Assembly: GCA_026004095.1 (NCBI GenBank)
Contig: BPIL01000006.1
Coordinates: 1 to 64,000, forward strand
DNA length: 64,000 nucleotides
Source of the DNA: Meiothermus sp.
Lineage (GTDB): Bacteria > Deinococcota > Deinococci > Deinococcales > Thermaceae
Reading direction: 5' to 3'
The position numbers and the translations under genes are program-made. The notes beneath the pieces were generated by a model. It was not told where the DNA came from. It searched no databases and was given only the letters and a program-made list of their open reading frames with translations. This document shows positions 18,601-26,010 of this stretch, piece by piece (position 1 is the stretch's first letter; every line of letters starts with the position of its first letter).

Positions 18601-18626
18601 TAGGTGGTGGTGGTATACCAAACCAT
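18600..18626 (-). CDS. Threonine-rich leader peptide of asd (MVWYTTTT)
   Basis: ATG GTT TGG TAT followed by four consecutive ACC codons and TAA. It starts 9 nt after the -10 box, so it would be translated from the very 5' end of the mRNA without a ribosome binding site. Four tandem Thr codons directly before a hairpin and U-tailed terminator upstream of a threonine-pathway gene match the logic of amino-acid attenuators such as thrL. No homologous leader is known to me in this lineage. It is too short to be supported by coding statistics; the case rests on arrangement. Confidence 0.65.
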   Translation of the reverse strand: MVWYTTTT

Positions 18627-18635
18627 CTGCGAACA

Positions 18636-18664
18636 ACAATATAAGCTACTCAAACAAAAGTCAA
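18636..18664 (-). promoter_or_regulatory. asd promoter (TTGACT-17-TATTGT)
   Basis: Minus strand -35 TTGACT (18659-18664), 17-bp spacer, -10 TATTGT (18636-18641; an overlapping TATATT at 18638-18643 would have a 15-bp spacer). It lies 30 bp after the PBP stop codon and gives a start point within a few nt of the leader-peptide ATG. Confidence 0.7.
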
Positions 18665-18693
18665 ACCCAGCCCTGCTCAGCCAACACAGCGCC

Positions 18694-20940
18694 TCAGTTG
18701 CAACGATACTCACCAACCCGCGCCTCGGGCACCTGCAGCCATGCCACCTGGGCGGTTGGGGTCTCCGGGGAAGCCAGACAGCCGGTCACACGGTTGACCG
18801 CGATGGTGAGGTAAGCCCGGCTGGAGGCCACCACCGGGCCAGGACGGGCGATGTAGGTAGGCTGGGGCGGGGCCTCCAGCACAGCAGATGGGGCACCAAC
18901 CGCCTGGGTGCGCTGTACCTGGCGCGCCGGAAACACGGCCGCAACCCCACTGGAACTGATATTCCCGGTCAGCAGGTCGAAGGTGACCGTAGCCAGCCCC
19001 GGGGGTTGTGGAAAATCGCCGGCGGGGCGGCCGCGCAGGGCCTGTTCCACAAAGTCACGCCAGATGGGCGGGTTCACCACCGAGCTGCTGGGCTCCACGC
19101 CGCCCATGCGCTGGGGTTTGTGGTCATCCCGCCCGACCCAGAGCGTAGCCACCAGACCACGGGTGGCCCCAGCAAACCATAAGTCGATGGCCTCGTCGCT
19201 GGTTCCAGTTTTGCCGCCCACAATACGCCCAGGGATGCGCGCCGCCGAGGCCAGGCTCGAGCTAAAGCCAGGTGGCACGTCGTAGACGTAGCCTTTGAGC
19301 ATGTCCCAGATCTGATAGGCCACCTGGGGCGTCCAGAGCAGCACTTTCTTGGTCTCGGGCTGGTAGATTATGCGGCCATTGCTATCCTCAACCCGAAGCA
19401 CCAGCCGGGGCTCCACCCAGTAGCCCCCATTGACAAAGCTGGCGTAAGCGGCGGCCAGGCCCATGGGCGTGATCTCGGCGCCGCCCCCAATGGCGTTGGC
19501 CAGCACGGCCGTATTGCCGGTCAGGCGGAAGCCGGCGGTGCGTAGCTTATCGCCCAGGCGCTGCACCCCGATGGCCTCGGCGGTGCGAATGGCCGGCAGG
19601 TTCAACGAGCGATCCAGGGCATAGCGGATGCTAACCGGGCGGTCGAGGTAGCGGCCATCGAAATTTTTGGGCCGCCACACCCCCTGGGGCGTGCGGTACT
19701 CGATGGGTGAGTCGCGCACGGTGGTGGCCTGGTTCCAGCCAGCTTCCAGGGCGACCCCGTAAGTAAAGGGTTTGATGGCCGAGCCGGGGCTGCGCCAGGC
19801 CTGGGTGGCCCGGTTGAACTCACCCTCGGTGCCTGGCCGGGCCCCCACCATAGCCAGCACCTCACCCGAGTTGGGCTCGAGGCCCACCAGCGCGAGCTGG
19901 GCCTGATCGGGTAGGCGGCGGCCCGTCACCGCCTTTTCGGCAGCGGTCTGCATCCGGAGATCCAGGGTTGTAATGATGCGCAGGCCACCCTGTTCGCGCA
20001 GCTTTGCTGCACCTATCTTTTCTTTCAGGTAGCGCTGCACCTCGTACACAAAATAAGGCGCCAGGCGCACATTCCGCTCAGGTACGATCCGCACACTGGG
20101 GTCGACCAGCCTGGCCCTTTTGAGGTTGCCATCTTCGTCATATTCTGCTTCCCAGCCCTTGGGCACCAGCTTATAACGCCACGCCGCATCGGCCTCGGCC
20201 TGGCTGATCCACCCCTCCGAGACCATGTTATTCAGCAACACCCGCATGCGCCGTCGGGTTGAGCTGAGATCCAGGTAACGGGTGTTCGGCGCGGGAATCA
20301 GCACGGCCAGGTAAGCCCCTTCGGCCAGGTTGAGCTCGGACGGCTCCTTACCAAAATAGGCCTGGGCCGCGGCCCAGATGCCCTGTGCGTTGCCGCCCCA
20401 GGGCACCACGTTCAGGTACATCTCCAAAATTTCCTCTTTGGAGTAGCGCCGCTCAACCTGAATAGCCAGCGGAAATTCCTTCAGTTTGCGCTCGAGGCCG
20501 CTGATACCCCGCCGCTCGAGGGCCAGATCCCTCAGCAGCGTGTTCTTGACCACCTGGGTGGTGATGGTGGAGCCCCCTTGCAGATCACCGCGCAAGGTGT
20601 AGTAAACCCCGCCCAGCAAACGAATGAAATCTATGCCGTAGTGCCTGAAAAAGCGCTGATCCTCCGAAACCACCACCGCCACGGCCGCTGCGGGGGATAC
20701 CTCGGAAAGCCGCACCAACTGCCGGGCAATAGCCCGCCCATCCTCCACCGAGGCCAGATCGGCAATGGGGATACCGTCGCGGGTGTAGAAGGTAGAGGTG
20801 GCCGTGAAGCGCAAATCTTCAAGGGTCTCGAGGCTAGGCAGGTCGCGCAGGAGCAGCCAGGTTACGTACCCTGCGGCTCCCAGTGCGCCCAGAAACCCTG
20901 CAAGTAGCACCAGCCGCAAAACCTGAAGCAATCTTCGCAC
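18694..20940 (-). CDS. Class A penicillin-binding protein (PBP1A-like)
   Basis: Bifunctional peptidoglycan glycosyltransferase/transpeptidase, 748 residues, anchored by one N-terminal membrane helix (about 10-33). The GT51 domain shows EDQRFFRHYGID (about 93-104), the GGSTITTQVVKN segment (about 120-131) and RKLKEFPLAIQVE. The transpeptidase domain has the catalytic Ser in RSPGSAIKPF (SxxK), an SxN-like site and KTGTSD. GTG start 7 nt after a TAAACT box. The C-terminal tail of about 80 residues is low in complexity. Upstream neighbour of asd on the same strand, but asd has its own promoter. Confidence 0.93.
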   Translation of the reverse strand: MRRLLQVLRLVLLAGFLGALGAAGYVTWLLLRDLPSLETLEDLRFTATSTFYTRDGIPIADLASVEDGRAIARQLVRLSEVSPAAAVAVVVSEDQRFFRHYGIDFIRLLGGVYYTLRGDLQGGSTITTQVVKNTLLRDLALERRGISGLERKLKEFPLAIQVERRYSKEEILEMYLNVVPWGGNAQGIWAAAQAYFGKEPSELNLAEGAYLAVLIPAPNTRYLDLSSTRRRMRVLLNNMVSEGWISQAEADAAWRYKLVPKGWEAEYDEDGNLKRARLVDPSVRIVPERNVRLAPYFVYEVQRYLKEKIGAAKLREQGGLRIITTLDLRMQTAAEKAVTGRRLPDQAQLALVGLEPNSGEVLAMVGARPGTEGEFNRATQAWRSPGSAIKPFTYGVALEAGWNQATTVRDSPIEYRTPQGVWRPKNFDGRYLDRPVSIRYALDRSLNLPAIRTAEAIGVQRLGDKLRTAGFRLTGNTAVLANAIGGGAEITPMGLAAAYASFVNGGYWVEPRLVLRVEDSNGRIIYQPETKKVLLWTPQVAYQIWDMLKGYVYDVPPGFSSSLASAARIPGRIVGGKTGTSDEAIDLWFAGATRGLVATLWVGRDDHKPQRMGGVEPSSSVVNPPIWRDFVEQALRGRPAGDFPQPPGLATVTFDLLTGNISSSGVAAVFPARQVQRTQAVGAPSAVLEAPPQPTYIARPGPVVASSRAYLTIAVNRVTGCLASPETPTAQVAWLQVPEARVGEYRCN

Positions 20941-20947
20941 GTGCCCC

Positions 20948-20953
20948 AGTTTA
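20948..20953 (-). promoter_or_regulatory. -10 box TAAACT, PBP gene promoter (leaderless)
   Basis: TAAACT (minus strand) ends 7 nt before the GTG start at 20940, with no Shine-Dalgarno. Confidence 0.5.
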
Positions 20954-21001
20954 GCAGCATTGCATTAGAGGGTTTGTAAGGCTTATTTTGAGCCCAAAGA
21001 C

Positions 21002-21394
21002 CTAAGGACTGGGCTGCGGCCTTGCCAGGTTGCGGAGAATATTGGAAAAGGCCTTGCGGTCTACCGGCTTGGAAAGCACGTGATCAACCCTGGCAAACTC
21101 GGCGGTTAGCTTGGTTCGCTCGTCGCCATCGGTAATGAACAGCACCACCGGTACTTCTCGCAGGCGACGGCTCATTTTGAGGCGGGAAGCAATTGAAAAG
21201 GGGTCTATTTCTATCGCATCGTCCAGCACGATGGCACGGGGGGTATGGGATTTCAGGTAATCCAGGCCTTCTTTAGCACTCTCGAAAAATTGCGCCTCAA
21301 TACCTTGCTCCTCGATAGCCAGTTCGAGCAAAGCCCGCAAGGTCTGGCTCGAGGTTACTATCAACACCTTATTGCTTGGCACTGCTTCCGACAT
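21002..21394 (-). CDS. Response-regulator receiver-like protein
   Basis: A stand-alone 130-residue CheY-like domain. VLIVTSS (about 10-16) replaces the usual VLIVDD acidic pair, so one of the Mg-binding acids is missing. A putative phospho-Asp lies in AIVLDDAI (about 56), and VLFITDGDE and LSKPVD supply the Thr-like and Lys positions. The degraded acidic pocket suggests an atypical or phosphorylation-independent receiver. No output domain and no kinase nearby. A TACCAT box lies 9 nt before the ATG. Function unknown. Confidence 0.7.
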   Translation of the reverse strand: MSEAVPSNKVLIVTSSQTLRALLELAIEEQGIEAQFFESAKEGLDYLKSHTPRAIVLDDAIEIDPFSIASRLKMSRRLREVPVVLFITDGDERTKLTAEFARVDHVLSKPVDRKAFSNILRNLARPQPSP

Positions 21395-21403
21395 ACTAGC
21401 TAG

Positions 21404-21409
21404 ATGGTA
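21404..21409 (-). promoter_or_regulatory. Possible -10 box TACCAT, receiver gene
   Basis: TACCAT (minus strand) ends 9 nt before the start at 21394; no ribosome binding site is visible. Confidence 0.3.
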
Positions 21410-21498
21410 GCAAACCCAGGGTGAAGGACAGGCCCAAATATCACAGTCATGCTACAAGCACGTACAGCGGTACCTTTCTATTGCTGCAAAATAACCAA

Positions 21499-21521
21499 CC
21501 CGAGGGATGCTCACCCTCGGG
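21499..21521 (-). terminator. Terminator downstream of tRNA-Gln
   Basis: CCCGAGGG / CCCTCGGG (21499-21506 with 21514-21521, 7-nt loop). The plus strand continues with TTTTTG; the minus strand continues TTGGTTATTTT. It lies 18 bp after the tRNA, so it most likely ends that transcript, and it could work in both directions. Confidence 0.75.
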
Positions 21522-21538
21522 TTTTTGCGTCCTGTTGC

Positions 21539-21612
21539 TGGCTGGGGCACGTGGACTCGAACCACGACCGACGGTTCCAAAGACCGTTGTCCTGCCATTA
21601 GACGATGCCCCA
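21539..21612 (-). tRNA. tRNA-Gln (anticodon UUG)
   Basis: A 74-nt cloverleaf on the minus strand. The acceptor TGGGGCA pairs with TGCCCCA, discriminator G and encoded CCA (21541-21539). The D-arm contains GTCTAATGGCAGGAC, the anticodon arm is ACGGT-CTTTGGA-ACCGT with TTG at the anticodon, and the T-arm GTGGTTCGAGTCCAC has the canonical TTCGA loop. It has its own consensus promoter and terminator. Confidence 0.97.
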
Positions 21613-21661
21613 GCGGAAGGCGCCATTGGGTTGCCAGAAACCCCGCAGGACAGCAATCGGT

Positions 21662-21690
21662 ATTTTAGGGGTCTTCACACCGTGTGTCAA
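21662..21690 (-). promoter_or_regulatory. tRNA-Gln promoter (TTGACA-17-TAAAAT)
   Basis: Minus strand -35 TTGACA (21685-21690) and -10 TAAAAT (21662-21667) with a 17-bp spacer, about 45 nt before the mature tRNA 5' end. This is the closest match to the housekeeping consensus in the window. Confidence 0.85.
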
Positions 21691-21704
21691 ACCCACCGGC
21701 CAGC

Positions 21705-22055
21705 CTAGGCTGCATAGCCTAGCATCCGCTGCAAGAGACGGGGGTTTTGCGTATGCGCTTGCAGATCAACCGCCAGAAGCTTCAAGTATTCGGCAAAGAC
21801 GGGCTCGAGCTGGGGCATCCAGGCACGCAACACAGCCTCGGAAAGGCCCAGGTGCTCGGCCCATAGCTCAACCAGCTCGGTCGCCTTGATGGGCAGGTGG
21901 GCCTGCCAGCGGTAATGCAAGGTGGGCACCAGGTGCGCCACCACAAAATGCTGGTCAATCAGCCAGTCCAGTTGAGTACCTTGCTTTTGGACAAATAGGG
22001 CCAGGGCAGTAAGGGCGCTTTGTTCTAAGGTTTTGACGTTGAGAGGACGTTTCAT
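21705..22055 (-). CDS. Hypothetical helical protein (116 aa)
   Basis: A 116-residue, mostly alpha-helical, soluble protein with no signal peptide, no cysteines and no motif I recognise. The start ATG has GGGAGAA 8 nt upstream. It is divergent from the Lrp/AsnC regulator gene across 127 bp, so the two may share regulation. Codon use is like its neighbours, which supports a real gene. Confidence 0.65.
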   Translation of the reverse strand: MKRPLNVKTLEQSALTALALFVQKQGTQLDWLIDQHFVVAHLVPTLHYRWQAHLPIKATELVELWAEHLGLSEAVLRAWMPQLEPVFAEYLKLLAVDLQAHTQNPRLLQRMLGYAA

Positions 22056-22170
22056 GCTTGTTCTCCCTGATCGGCCAGGCTCGAGCCGATGTCTTTATGG
22101 TAGTAGGTAGACTCACAACTGAGAATGGCATATCGAAATAAATAGATGGATTTTTCAAACGAAAACAAAG

Positions 22171-22176
22171 TAAAAT
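22171..22176 (+). promoter_or_regulatory. -10 box TAAAAT, Lrp/AsnC gene promoter (leaderless)
   Basis: TAAAAT ends 6 nt before ATG 22183 in an AT-rich stretch that contrasts with the surrounding DNA. Confidence 0.6.
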
Positions 22177-22182
22177 TTGTCT

Positions 22183-22653
22183 ATGACTATTGAATCTAAA
22201 CATCTGGACGAGGTCTCGTGGAAGATCCTGGAGCTGCTTCAGCAAAACGCCCGCCTGCCCTACAGCGAACTGGGCCGGCAGGTGGGGTTGTCGGCGCCCG
22301 CCGTGGCCGAACGGGTGCGCCGTATGGAGGAAGCCGGGATTATCCGGGGTTACCGGGCCGATGTGGATCCCAGCCAACTGGGGTACACCCTCGAGGTCTT
22401 TATCCGCGCCGAGGTCACACACAGCCACCACGAGGCTGCCATCCGCTATATATCCCAGCTACCCAACGTGCTCGAGTTCTGGAACCTGACCGGGCGCGAC
22501 GGCTACCTGATTCGGGCGGTGTTTCGCTCTGTGCAGGAGCTCGAGCAGGTGCTAAACCAGAAGCTGGGCGTCTACGGCACAACCACCACAGCCCTGGTGC
22601 TTTCCAAACCCGTGGCCTTTCGGGTTCTCAGCAAACCGCAAGCGATCCTATAG
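22183..22653 (+). CDS. Lrp/AsnC family transcriptional regulator
   Basis: DNA-binding regulator of 156 residues. The N-terminal winged helix-turn-helix spans about residues 8-55 (WKILELLQQNARLPYSELGR, then VGLSAPAVAERVRRMEEAGII). It is followed by a RAM/ACT-like ligand-binding domain (about 65-150), expected to bind an amino acid and to form dimers and octamers. ATG 22183 is preferred to the TTG two codons upstream because of the -10 box at 22171. Divergent hypothetical gene next door. Ligand not predictable. Confidence 0.9.
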   Translation: MTIESKHLDEVSWKILELLQQNARLPYSELGRQVGLSAPAVAERVRRMEEAGIIRGYRADVDPSQLGYTLEVFIRAEVTHSHHEAAIRYISQLPNVLEFWNLTGRDGYLIRAVFRSVQELEQVLNQKLGVYGTTTTALVLSKPVAFRVLSKPQAIL

Positions 22654-22655
22654 CG

Positions 22656-23621
22656 TTACAGGTCGTACCAGGGTGGCCGGCCCCGGAATAGCTCGATGGG
22701 CGCCCCCAAGACCTCTTCCCTTGCAGCTTCCGTCAGCGAGATGACCTGCGGCGGGCAGCTCTCCAGGCAAGCCCCACACCCCGTACAGGCCGATACATTC
22801 AACTTGAGCACGTACTCCTCGCCGCCAGGCGCGCGTTCTCGCTCGACGGCCTTGGTGGGGCAGACATTGCTACAAACCGGGCATAAGGTACACCCTTCAG
22901 CCACCGCGATGCGGGGCCAGTGGACGGCCTGGGCCCGATAAGCGGCCAGCCTGCGCAAGCGAAGCTCGGCGGGCAGCTCACCCCTTTTGTCCTCATAGGG
23001 TTCCGAAGGCGGTAGGGGCAGGTTGGGTACCAGTTCCGCAGCCGAGCGCTTAGCCCCTCCTAGCAGGGCCCCAAAAAACTCCCGGCGGCCTACCTCGGCC
23101 CCGCGCAGGGGCTGGTTTTGTATGTGCACCTCGAGCCCAGGAAAATACCGCCTGGCCTCCTGCACCGCCCATTGCACACGCTCTGGAATGGTGGGGCCAC
23201 CAATCCGACAGCTTTCGCAGTCGCCCCGGGCCAGGACGAGTGCACCGAAACGAGAGGCGGCCTCAGCCAGAGCGCCAGGGGTTAGCTGGCCCAGGCAGTG
23301 GATCTCGTCGCCCGCCCCCGGCGCTTTAGAACAGCGGATCTGGCCGCGCCCGCGGTGCAGTTTCTCCTGTATGGGCCCCAGTGGAAACTCGAGGGCCAGG
23401 CCGGGGCAGACGGCTGTGCAAAGCCCGCAGCTTGTACACTTTATCTCGTCGATCTCGGCAGTAAAGCTCTCCAGGCTAATCGCCCCGTGCGGGCAAACCT
23501 GCTGGCATTTATCGCATCCCCCAACGCTGTTGCGCTCGAGCAGGCAACGCGGCCCGGTGTATTCCGGGGTGGGGTCGGTGAGTTTTAGAAAGGCCCCAAC
23601 AAGGTTGTCAAGCAGTCCCAC
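22656..23621 (-). CDS. Poly-ferredoxin-like iron-sulfur protein
   Basis: A 321-residue cytoplasmic electron-transfer protein. N-terminal cysteine clusters are CDKCQQVCPHG (about 36) and CTSCGLCTAVCPG (about 62). The middle section has further Cys (CSK, CLG, CESCR), and the C-terminal half has CTLCPVCSNVCPT (about 243) and CTGCGACLESCPP (about 280), so at least four 4Fe-4S sites are likely. An RREFFGALLGG segment near residue 182 looks like a Tat motif but is internal. The GTG start lies 6 nt after a TAGGCT box. It ends 2 bp from the Lrp gene. Redox partners unknown. Confidence 0.75.
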   Translation of the reverse strand: MGLLDNLVGAFLKLTDPTPEYTGPRCLLERNSVGGCDKCQQVCPHGAISLESFTAEIDEIKCTSCGLCTAVCPGLALEFPLGPIQEKLHRGRGQIRCSKAPGAGDEIHCLGQLTPGALAEAASRFGALVLARGDCESCRIGGPTIPERVQWAVQEARRYFPGLEVHIQNQPLRGAEVGRREFFGALLGGAKRSAAELVPNLPLPPSEPYEDKRGELPAELRLRRLAAYRAQAVHWPRIAVAEGCTLCPVCSNVCPTKAVERERAPGGEEYVLKLNVSACTGCGACLESCPPQVISLTEAAREEVLGAPIELFRGRPPWYDL

Positions 23622-23627
23622 AGCAAC

Positions 23628-23633
23628 AGCCTA
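23628..23633 (-). promoter_or_regulatory. -10 box TAGGCT, ferredoxin gene promoter (leaderless)
   Basis: TAGGCT (minus strand) ends 6 nt before the GTG at 23621. Confidence 0.4.
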
Positions 23634-23699
23634 CCGGATTGGTTGAGGCAAAGAGAGGAAAAACCAACAGTTTAGGCTAAAAGGCTGTGGGCGCATCTA

Positions 23700-24779
23700 C
23701 TACACCCTCGAGGCCGGCTTCGGCATAAGGTCTTGGATGGCCTGCAAAAACTGCTCAAACTGGACAAAGTCGAGCTGCTGTTCGTTGTCGGAGAGGGCCA
23801 CTTTAGGGTTGGGGTGCACCTCGACATGCACCCCATCCAGGCCGGCTGCCAGAGCGGCTCGAGCCAGGGGGGCCAGCAGATCCCGCCGCCCCGCCGCGTG
23901 GGTCACATCCACAATCACCGGCAGGTGGGTGAGCTGTTTGGCCAGGATGGCCGCCGATAGATCGAGGGTGTTTCGGGTCCACTTTTCATAAGTGCGGATG
24001 CCGCGCTCACACAAGATCACCTCGGAATTACCCTGCGAAAGTATGTATTCAGCGCTGTAAAACCACTCCTCGATGGTCTGGGCAAAACCCCGCTTGAGCA
24101 GCACCGGCTTGTTGGCTTTGCCCACCTCACGCAGCAGGGCAAAGTTCTGCGCATTGCGGGTGCCTACCTGCAGGATGTCGGCATACTGGGCCACCCGTTC
24201 CACATCGCGGGTATCCATCACCTCGGTAACAAAAACCATCCCGTTGGCATCGGCAGCCGCACGGCCTATCTTGAGGGCTGGCTCCCCCATACCCTGAAAG
24301 CCATACGGGGAGGTGCGGGGTTTGTAGGCCCCACCGCGTAAAACCTTCACCCCATGCCCGGCCAGAAACTTAGCGGTGAGCAGCATCTGTTCTTCCGATT
24401 CAATGGAGCAGGGCCCAGCTACCAGCACCTTATCCCGGCCAAAGACCACATCTCCAACCCGAACTGTGGTGTCCTCGGGCTTGACCTGGCGTGAGTAGAG
24501 GAATTTTTGTTTATCTTGCTGCTCTTCTAAGTCCAGCGAGGCCTTGAAAATTTCCTTGAATAGCCGCTTGATGGTCTCAGCCGGGTAGGGCCCCGGGTTC
24601 TCCCGGGTCAGGTAGGCCAGCATCTCCTCTTCCCTTTTGGGGTCGTAGTGGGGCAGGCCCAGCTCGGTTTGCACCCGGCCGATCTCGCTCACCAGCTTGC
24701 CGCGTTCAGAGAGGAGACGGAGCAGTTCGCGGTTGATCCGGTCAACCTCTTTGCGCAGGTCTAAGATTCGCTGATCCAT
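23700..24779 (-). CDS. aroF: Chorismate mutase / 3-deoxy-7-phosphoheptulonate synthase (type Ib fusion)
   Basis: First step of the shikimate pathway (PEP + erythrose-4-phosphate to DAHP) fused to an AroQ chorismate mutase; 359 residues. Residues 1-85 form the mutase helices (LRKEVDRINRELLRLLSERGKLV), which in relatives also act as the prephenate/chorismate feedback domain. Residues about 100-355 form the DAHP synthase barrel with AGPCSIESEEQ, the LRGGAYKPRTSPYGFQG region, LKRGFAQTIEEW, ILCERGIRTYEK and a metal-binding HAAGRRDL. Promoter directly upstream, separate from tatC. Confidence 0.93.
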   Translation of the reverse strand: MDQRILDLRKEVDRINRELLRLLSERGKLVSEIGRVQTELGLPHYDPKREEEMLAYLTRENPGPYPAETIKRLFKEIFKASLDLEEQQDKQKFLYSRQVKPEDTTVRVGDVVFGRDKVLVAGPCSIESEEQMLLTAKFLAGHGVKVLRGGAYKPRTSPYGFQGMGEPALKIGRAAADANGMVFVTEVMDTRDVERVAQYADILQVGTRNAQNFALLREVGKANKPVLLKRGFAQTIEEWFYSAEYILSQGNSEVILCERGIRTYEKWTRNTLDLSAAILAKQLTHLPVIVDVTHAAGRRDLLAPLARAALAAGLDGVHVEVHPNPKVALSDNEQQLDFVQFEQFLQAIQDLMPKPASRV

Positions 24780-24786
24780 GAACCCA

Positions 24787-24817
24787 ATGGTATACCAAAG
24801 TTGTCTTTTACAGGCAA
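24787..24817 (-). promoter_or_regulatory. aroF promoter (TTGCCT-17-TATACC)
   Basis: Minus strand -35 TTGCCT (24812-24817) and -10 TATACC (24789-24794), 9 nt before the ATG. An overlapping TACCAT (24787-24792) ends 7 nt before it. No ribosome binding site, so leaderless expression is likely. Confidence 0.55.
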
Positions 24818-24827
24818 GCCCAGTCCC

Positions 24828-25592
24828 CTAAACCGGGCTGGTTTCCACTTCCTTGGGGCGGCCCCGTTCAGCCCACTTGACCAACAAAATGGAAACGCCA
24901 TAAAGCACCATTAGAGGAAGGGACACCAGGCTCAGGTTGACCACATCCACCGTGGGGGTAATCAGGGCGGCCAGGGTGACCAGCAAGACCACCGCGATGC
25001 GCCAGTTATCCACCAGGAAGCGGCTCGAGAGCAGACCCAGCTTGGCTAGCAGGAAGCTCACCACCGGCATTTCGAACAGGATGCCCATCAGGGCCAGGAA
25101 GGTCACCACCTGTCCCATGTACATTCCGATAGAAATTTGCGGGGTGACCACATCCCCCAGAAAGCCCAGCAAGAATGGAACCGCAAAGGGCAGCAGCACA
25201 AAATAGGCGAACACCGCTCCTAGCGCGAAGCTGAAACCCGCCCCCAGGATAAACGGAACCGCCAGTCGGCGCTCGTGCGGGTACAGTCCGGGGGCGATAA
25301 AAGCCCATATCTGGTAGACGATAAAGGGCAGCGCCAGGGCCAGCCCCCCAAACGCGGCCACCTTGAAAGCAGTAAGGAAGGGTTCGGTAATGTTTAGGAC
25401 GATAAGCTCGGCTTTGAGCGAAGCATTGGCGTTGTAGGCATCCAGGGGGCGCCGTAGGGCCTCGAGGATCTGCACGCGAAAGGTAAAGGCGACTGCGGTC
25501 ATTACCGCCCAGGAGATGATGGCCCAGATCAGGCGGCTGCGCAATTCCTCCAGGTGTTCCATCAAAGGGGCTTCACGCATGGATACCCCCAT
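24828..25592 (-). CDS. tatC: Twin-arginine translocase subunit TatC
   Basis: Core receptor of the Tat export system in the cytoplasmic membrane; 254 residues with six predicted helices. The N-terminal cytoplasmic signature MEHLEELRSRL (residues about 11-21) recognises the twin-Arg signal. The conserved periplasmic FIAPGLYPHERR loop and a Glu-containing helix follow. The ATG at 25592 directly follows the tatA stop; an ATG four codons in (25580) has GGGGG upstream and is an alternative. Likely Tat clients here include the binding protein at 38186-39940. Confidence 0.95.
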   Translation of the reverse strand: MGVSMREAPLMEHLEELRSRLIWAIISWAVMTAVAFTFRVQILEALRRPLDAYNANASLKAELIVLNITEPFLTAFKVAAFGGLALALPFIVYQIWAFIAPGLYPHERRLAVPFILGAGFSFALGAVFAYFVLLPFAVPFLLGFLGDVVTPQISIGMYMGQVVTFLALMGILFEMPVVSFLLAKLGLLSSRFLVDNWRIAVVLLVTLAALITPTVDVVNLSLVSLPLMVLYGVSILLVKWAERGRPKEVETSPV

Positions 25593-25847
25593 TCAGGACT
25601 TGGACTCTTCCTTGACCTCGAGGGGCTGCTTAAGCTCTTCCAGCGGCTTAGCCACCTCTTCTTTTATCTCCTTGAACTCGCGAACATCGGCGGCCTTCTC
25701 AAACTCCTCGCGGATGCTTTTAGCCCCACGCTGAAACTCGCGTATGCTCTGGCCCAGGCTGCGCCCAAGCTCAGGAAGTTTGCGGGGCCCAAACAATAGC
25801 AACGCAATCAGCAAGATAATCAGGATTTCCGTCATTCCTAGGTTCAT
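25593..25847 (-). CDS. tatA: Twin-arginine translocase subunit TatA
   Basis: An 84-residue pore-forming subunit: an N-terminal membrane helix (about 6-22), the hinge FGPRKLPELGRSLG (about 19-32), an amphipathic helix and a charged Glu/Lys-rich tail. AGGAG lies 8 nt before ATG 25847. Immediately followed by tatC, forming a two-gene operon. Confidence 0.93.
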   Translation of the reverse strand: MNLGMTEILIILLIALLLFGPRKLPELGRSLGQSIREFQRGAKSIREEFEKAADVREFKEIKEEVAKPLEELKQPLEVKEESKS

Positions 25848-25911
25848 GGCAGTCTCCTATGCATAGTTTACTCCGATGGCTGAAGTCCATCTGAAATCCA
25901 AGGCACTGCAA

Positions 25912-25970
25912 GGGGCTTCCCGCTTGCATCACACAGGTTCTCACGCGCGCAAACCACAACGGGAAGCCCC
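25912..25970. repeat. Perfect 11-bp inverted repeat in the tatA-permease gap
   Basis: GGGGCTTCCCG at 25912-25922 and its exact complement at 25960-25970, separated by 37 nt that contain a smaller TTGC/GCAA pairing. There is no U-tract on either side, so it is not a standard terminator. It lies within the 163-bp stretch between the permease operon end and tatA. It may be an RNA processing or stability element. Confidence 0.5.
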
Positions 25971-26010
25971 ATCGCCAAGCACAGCCCACCGAAGCGCTCC
26001 AACCCCTACC

